Shown: piece by piece, positions 61,325 to 64,000 of the stretch
How the letters are laid out: each line of letters starts with the position of its first letter
Position numbering within the stretch: the stretch's first letter is position 1
Assembly (NCBI GenBank): GCA_012521405.1
Contig: JAAYMK010000050.1
Coordinates: 1 to 64,000, forward strand
From: Bacillota bacterium
Lineage (GTDB): Bacteria; Bacillota; Dethiobacteria; Dethiobacterales; Dethiobacteraceae
DNA: 64,000 nt
Direction of reading: 5' to 3'
Made by a program: the position numbers and the translations under genes
The notes under the pieces: generated by a model
Told to the model about the DNA's origin: nothing
Database searches by the model: none
What the model saw: only the letters and a program-made list of their open reading frames with translations

Positions 61325-61356
61325 AAAAACAACCCTTTGGGCAAAAGGTTGTTTTT
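61325..61356 (-). terminator. Terminator of the rodZ-like gene
   Basis: The stem AAAAACAACC / GGTTGTTTTT is extended by an A/T and GGGC loop region, with seven T following on the minus strand. Confidence 0.75.
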
Positions 61357-61369
61357 AAGTTGAGAAAAA

Positions 61370-62200
61370 TTATTCTTCACGCATAATCGTTAACGTATAA
61401 GGGTGAACAGTTTCGGGCAGCTGTACCGGCTGTTCGTTAATTGTCAATTGTGTCACCGGCGGGTTGCCTAAGCGAATACTTAACTCGTGCTCTGCGGTAA
61501 CAGTTTTTGTTTGTCCATGCTGCAGTGTTCCTTCAAAGATAGTATCCCCGTCCGCCAGGACACGAATCCAGCAAGCCCCGGTAAAAGCAAGCTCGGCTTC
61601 AATGCTGTCGGCATGATAGACAACAAAGCGCACCCCTTCTGCCTCCGGGTCTTGCTCTACCTGTACGGAAGGAATTTCCGGTTGTTCAGGTTCTTCCGGT
61701 TCCGCCGGTTCCGGTTCAAAGGGTTCCGGCAACTCATCGGGAAGCTGTTCATTTTGCGGCTGCTCATTTTGCAGCGGAGGTGAAGACTGCCTTCTTTCAT
61801 ATAGCTCCACTAATGTGTGAAAAGCAGTGAGCAGAACCAGCAGGATAAGGAGCATTCCTATTAAGCGTCCCACTTTGAGGCGCTTTCGCTTTACAGGTGT
61901 TTTGCTGCTTTTTTGCTGGCGATTACTTTTTTTATATGTAAAAATCTCTTCTTCCTCTTCAGCGGTTTTTGCTTTTGTGCGTTTATAACGATCAAGTAGC
62001 TCATCTGCGTTTAAGCCCAATTCAGTGGCATATTTGCGCAGCGCTCCTTTTAAATATACTTCCCCAGGAAAAACATCAAATTTTTCTTCTTCTAGGGCTT
62101 TAAGTTGTTTCTTGGGGATCATGGTCCGGTCCATGATCTCGTCAAGAGTCAGGCCAAGATTTTCGCGGGCATTTTTTAGTTCCGAACCAATTTCTGTCAT
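61370..62200 (-). CDS. rodZ: RodZ-like cytoskeletal/helix-turn-helix membrane protein
   Basis: A 276-residue protein with a cytoplasmic helix-turn-helix domain (LKNARENLGLTLDEIMDRT, about 8-70), a basic linker, one membrane helix (about 112-130) and a Pro/Glu-rich outer spacer (about 145-185). A C-terminal DUF4115 domain follows (about 190-275, with ACWIRVLADG). RodZ links MreB to wall synthesis during cell elongation. The order ftsK-rodZ-rimO is common in Firmicutes. Confidence 0.88.
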   Translation of the reverse strand: MTEIGSELKNARENLGLTLDEIMDRTMIPKKQLKALEEEKFDVFPGEVYLKGALRKYATELGLNADELLDRYKRTKAKTAEEEEEIFTYKKSNRQQKSSKTPVKRKRLKVGRLIGMLLILLVLLTAFHTLVELYERRQSSPPLQNEQPQNEQLPDELPEPFEPEPAEPEEPEQPEIPSVQVEQDPEAEGVRFVVYHADSIEAELAFTGACWIRVLADGDTIFEGTLQHGQTKTVTAEHELSIRLGNPPVTQLTINEQPVQLPETVHPYTLTIMREE

Positions 62201-62224
62201 ATCTTCACCTCACTTTCTCCTGTC

Positions 62225-64000
62225 TTACACTGATTCACGTTCAAAGAGCAGCTTTTTGGCTTGCTCAACCGTAATCAAGACTTCCCTCGGCTTACTGCCT
62301 TCAAATTTGCCGATAAAACCACGCCTCTCCATATCATCAACCAACCGTGCTGCCCGGGTATAACCAATGCGGAAGCGTCTTTGTAAAAGTGAAATGGAGG
62401 CGGTACCGGTTTCGGCAAAGAGCATTACTGCATCAGGAAATAGTTCGTCTTCTTCGTAAAAATCTTCCACTTCATTTTCTTCCGGCAAAAGTTGCTCAGA
62501 ATATTCGGGTTCACCCTGTTTTTTGATAAATTCCAACAGGTGATTTAGTTCACGTTCGTGTATAAAAGCTCCTTGGATACGGAAAGGTTTGGGTTGTCCA
62601 ATGGGGTGAAAAAGGGCATCGCCGCGGCCAAGCAATTTTTCCGCCCCTCCCATATCCAAAATGGTACGGGAGTCGGCTTGGCTGGAAACGGCAAAGGCAA
62701 TACGGGAGGTTATATTGGCTTTAATGACTCCGGTAATAACGTCCACAGACGGCCGCTGTGTAGCAATAACTAAATGGATACCAGCCGCCCGCGACATTTG
62801 TGCCAAGCGGGCAATGGAATCTTCCACATCTGCCGCCGCCACCATCATTAAATCAGCCAACTCATCAATAATCACCACAATAAAGGGCAACTGTTCCATT
62901 TCCTTGTTTTCCTGCCGCTTGCGTTCATTGTAACCATGAATGTCGCGGACACTTTCCGCGGCAAATAATTCGTAACGGCGTGTCATTTCTTTAACCATAT
63001 TTTTTAACGCCAGTGAAGCTCTTTTGGGATCAGAAACTACAGGCATCAATAAATGGGGAATGCCGTTATAGACACTAAGCTCTACCACTTTGGGATCGAT
63101 CATGACAAATTTAACTTCTTGGGGATGTGCTTTAAAAAGAATACTGGCAATGAGGGCGTTGAGACAAACACTTTTTCCCGAACCGGTAGAGCCGGCGATT
63201 AAAAGGTGCGGCATCTTCATCAAATCAGCAACGACAGGGGCACCGGTAATATCTTTGCCCAGGGCTACTGTAAGTACAGAAGGTGATTTTTGGAATTGCT
63301 CATTTTCCAAGACTTCACGTAAATAAACCGGAGCAATGACTTTATTGGGTACTTCTATGCCCACGGCAGCTTTACCCGGTATTGGCGCCTCTATCCTCAC
63401 ATCAGAGGCAGCCAGATTAAGCGCCAAGTCATCTGCCAAAGAAACAATTTTACTTACTTTCACACCGATTTCCGGTTGCAGTTCAAAGCGCGTTACGGTA
63501 GGACCGGCTTGTACATCGGTAATATGTGCTTTGACGCCAAAGCTGTCTAAGGTACGTTCCAAAATTTTCGCTTGTTCTGCCAAAGATTTTTGTGTCTGCG
63601 CGCTGCGGCGTTGTTTAACTTTAGGTAAAATGTCAAGGGGGGGAAGTTGATAATTGTCATCCTTACTGTTTTCAGCCGGGGAAAAATTTTTTGGCGCTTG
63701 GGGCTCAGTAAAAACTAATTTTTCCTGAAGCGGTTGTTTAAATTCTTCTTTAGCAGGAAAAGCAACAATATTTGCTTCGACAGCAGCAGGCTTGTCCTCA
63801 ACGGAAAAAAGAGTTGCAGGCAAGGAATTATCTTCTTTTGGTAAAAATTTTTCTTCTTCTTGGCTTAAACTATGCTCCAAAGCAGTATTTTCTTCCTCTG
63901 CTTCGCCGGCATCACCATCGGAGCCGGCGGCAAAAAATGACGTTATGAAATTGCCGCTTTTTTTCAGGCCAAGCCATAAAGCCCGGAAGGATAAAGAGAT
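62225..64000 (-). CDS. ftsK: DNA translocase FtsK/SpoIIIE, 3' part (start outside window)
   Basis: ATP-driven DNA pump at the division or sporulation septum. At least 591 residues are visible and the frame stays open to the window edge, so the N-terminal membrane domain is beyond it; a TTG near 63880 that could open the frame is not the real start. Visible are the end of the membrane-linker region, the motor with Walker [13 protein letters not shown] (about 235 from that TTG), Walker [13 protein letters not shown] and [10 protein letters not shown], and the C-terminal winged-helix gamma domain ([20 protein letters not shown]) that reads orientation sequences. Confidence 0.95.
   Translation of the reverse strand: MSLSFRALWLGLKKSGNFITSFFAAGSDGDAGEAEEENTALEHSLSQEEEKFLPKEDNSLPATLFSVEDKPAAVEANIVAFPAKEEFKQPLQEKLVFTEPQAPKNFSPAENSKDDNYQLPPLDILPKVKQRRSAQTQKSLAEQAKILERTLDSFGVKAHITDVQAGPTVTRFELQPEIGVKVSKIVSLADDLALNLAASDVRIEAPIPGKAAVGIEVPNKVIAPVYLREVLENEQFQKSPSVLTVALGKDITGAPVVADLMKMPHLLIAGSTGSGKSVCLNALIASILFKAHPQEVKFVMIDPKVVELSVYNGIPHLLMPVVSDPKRASLALKNMVKEMTRRYELFAAESVRDIHGYNERKRQENKEMEQLPFIVVIIDELADLMMVAAADVEDSIARLAQMSRAAGIHLVIATQRPSVDVITGVIKANITSRIAFAVSSQADSRTILDMGGAEKLLGRGDALFHPIGQPKPFRIQGAFIHERELNHLLEFIKKQGEPEYSEQLLPEENEVEDFYEEDELFPDAVMLFAETGTASISLLQRRFRIGYTRAARLVDDMERRGFIGKFEGSKPREVLITVEQAKKLLFERESV

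Overview
The window reads as a chromosome segment of an anaerobic, endospore-forming Clostridia-class Firmicute. The evidence is a leucine T-box, spoVK and spoVS genes with a good sigma-H promoter, a SCIFF peptide with its radical SAM maturase, Bacillus-type SOS boxes, TTG and GTG starts behind strong GGAGG sites, and sodium-pump decarboxylase subunits. Base composition is moderate and uniform, with no phage, insertion sequence, CRISPR, rRNA or tRNA seen. Gene orders (mutS-mutL-miaA-hfq-spoVK-hflX-ynbB-glnA; recA-recX-rny-ymdB-spoVS; ruvCAB-queA-tgt-yajC; rimO-rodZ-ftsK) are conserved Firmicutes neighbourhoods. A species cannot be named from the sequence alone.

Layout. 1-2070: a possible divergent gene start at the edge, then the T-box-controlled leuA. 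2066-3343: an SOS locus, with a LysM cell-division inhibitor (yneA-like) divergent from lexA and three SOS boxes. 3398-8060: nth, a copper P-type ATPase with a likely copper-responsive operator, and glnA. 8054-18774: ynbB-like PLP enzyme, hflX, spoVK, hfq, miaA, mutL, mutS and miaB. 19012-22864: a selenium-linked cluster of EF2568-type cysteine desulfurase, LysR regulator, YedE transporter, TusA-like protein and DUF3343 protein; its relative yedF lies at 52.5 kb. 23031-28285: an orphan HutP-like protein, SOS-controlled DNA polymerase IV, a VanW protein, and the beta, biotin-carrier and gamma/delta subunits of a sodium-pumping decarboxylase without a carboxyltransferase. 28394-43757: PHP phosphoesterase, dipeptidase, spoVS, ymdB, an unknown protein, rny, recX, recA, thpR, a membrane phosphoesterase, cinA, mnmA, a YigZ protein, rarA and scfB/scfA. 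43855-53047: an antiporter with a PII-like partner, an orphan corrinoid protein, yajC, tgt, queA and ruvBAC. 53133-57664: TetR/RND/heptad-repeat export locus. 57741-64000: a compact FtsH-like protease with a small membrane partner, rimO, rodZ and the 3' part of ftsK/spoIIIE.

Functionally the window is dominated by DNA repair (mutSL, recA, recX, ruvABC, dinB, rarA, nth, lexA), RNA modification and turnover (miaA, miaB, mnmA, queA, tgt, rimO, hfq, rny, ymdB, thpR) and small regulatory circuits. The most striking unexplained element is the leader of rny (about 33887-34045). It has a consensus promoter, a predicted three-way-junction fold and an intrinsic terminator whose 5' arm is also the 3' strand of the closing helix, the layout of a riboswitch or attenuator. 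Other candidates are the split FtsH-like/partner pair, the PII-like/antiporter pair, and an inverted repeat that buries the hflX ribosome-binding site.
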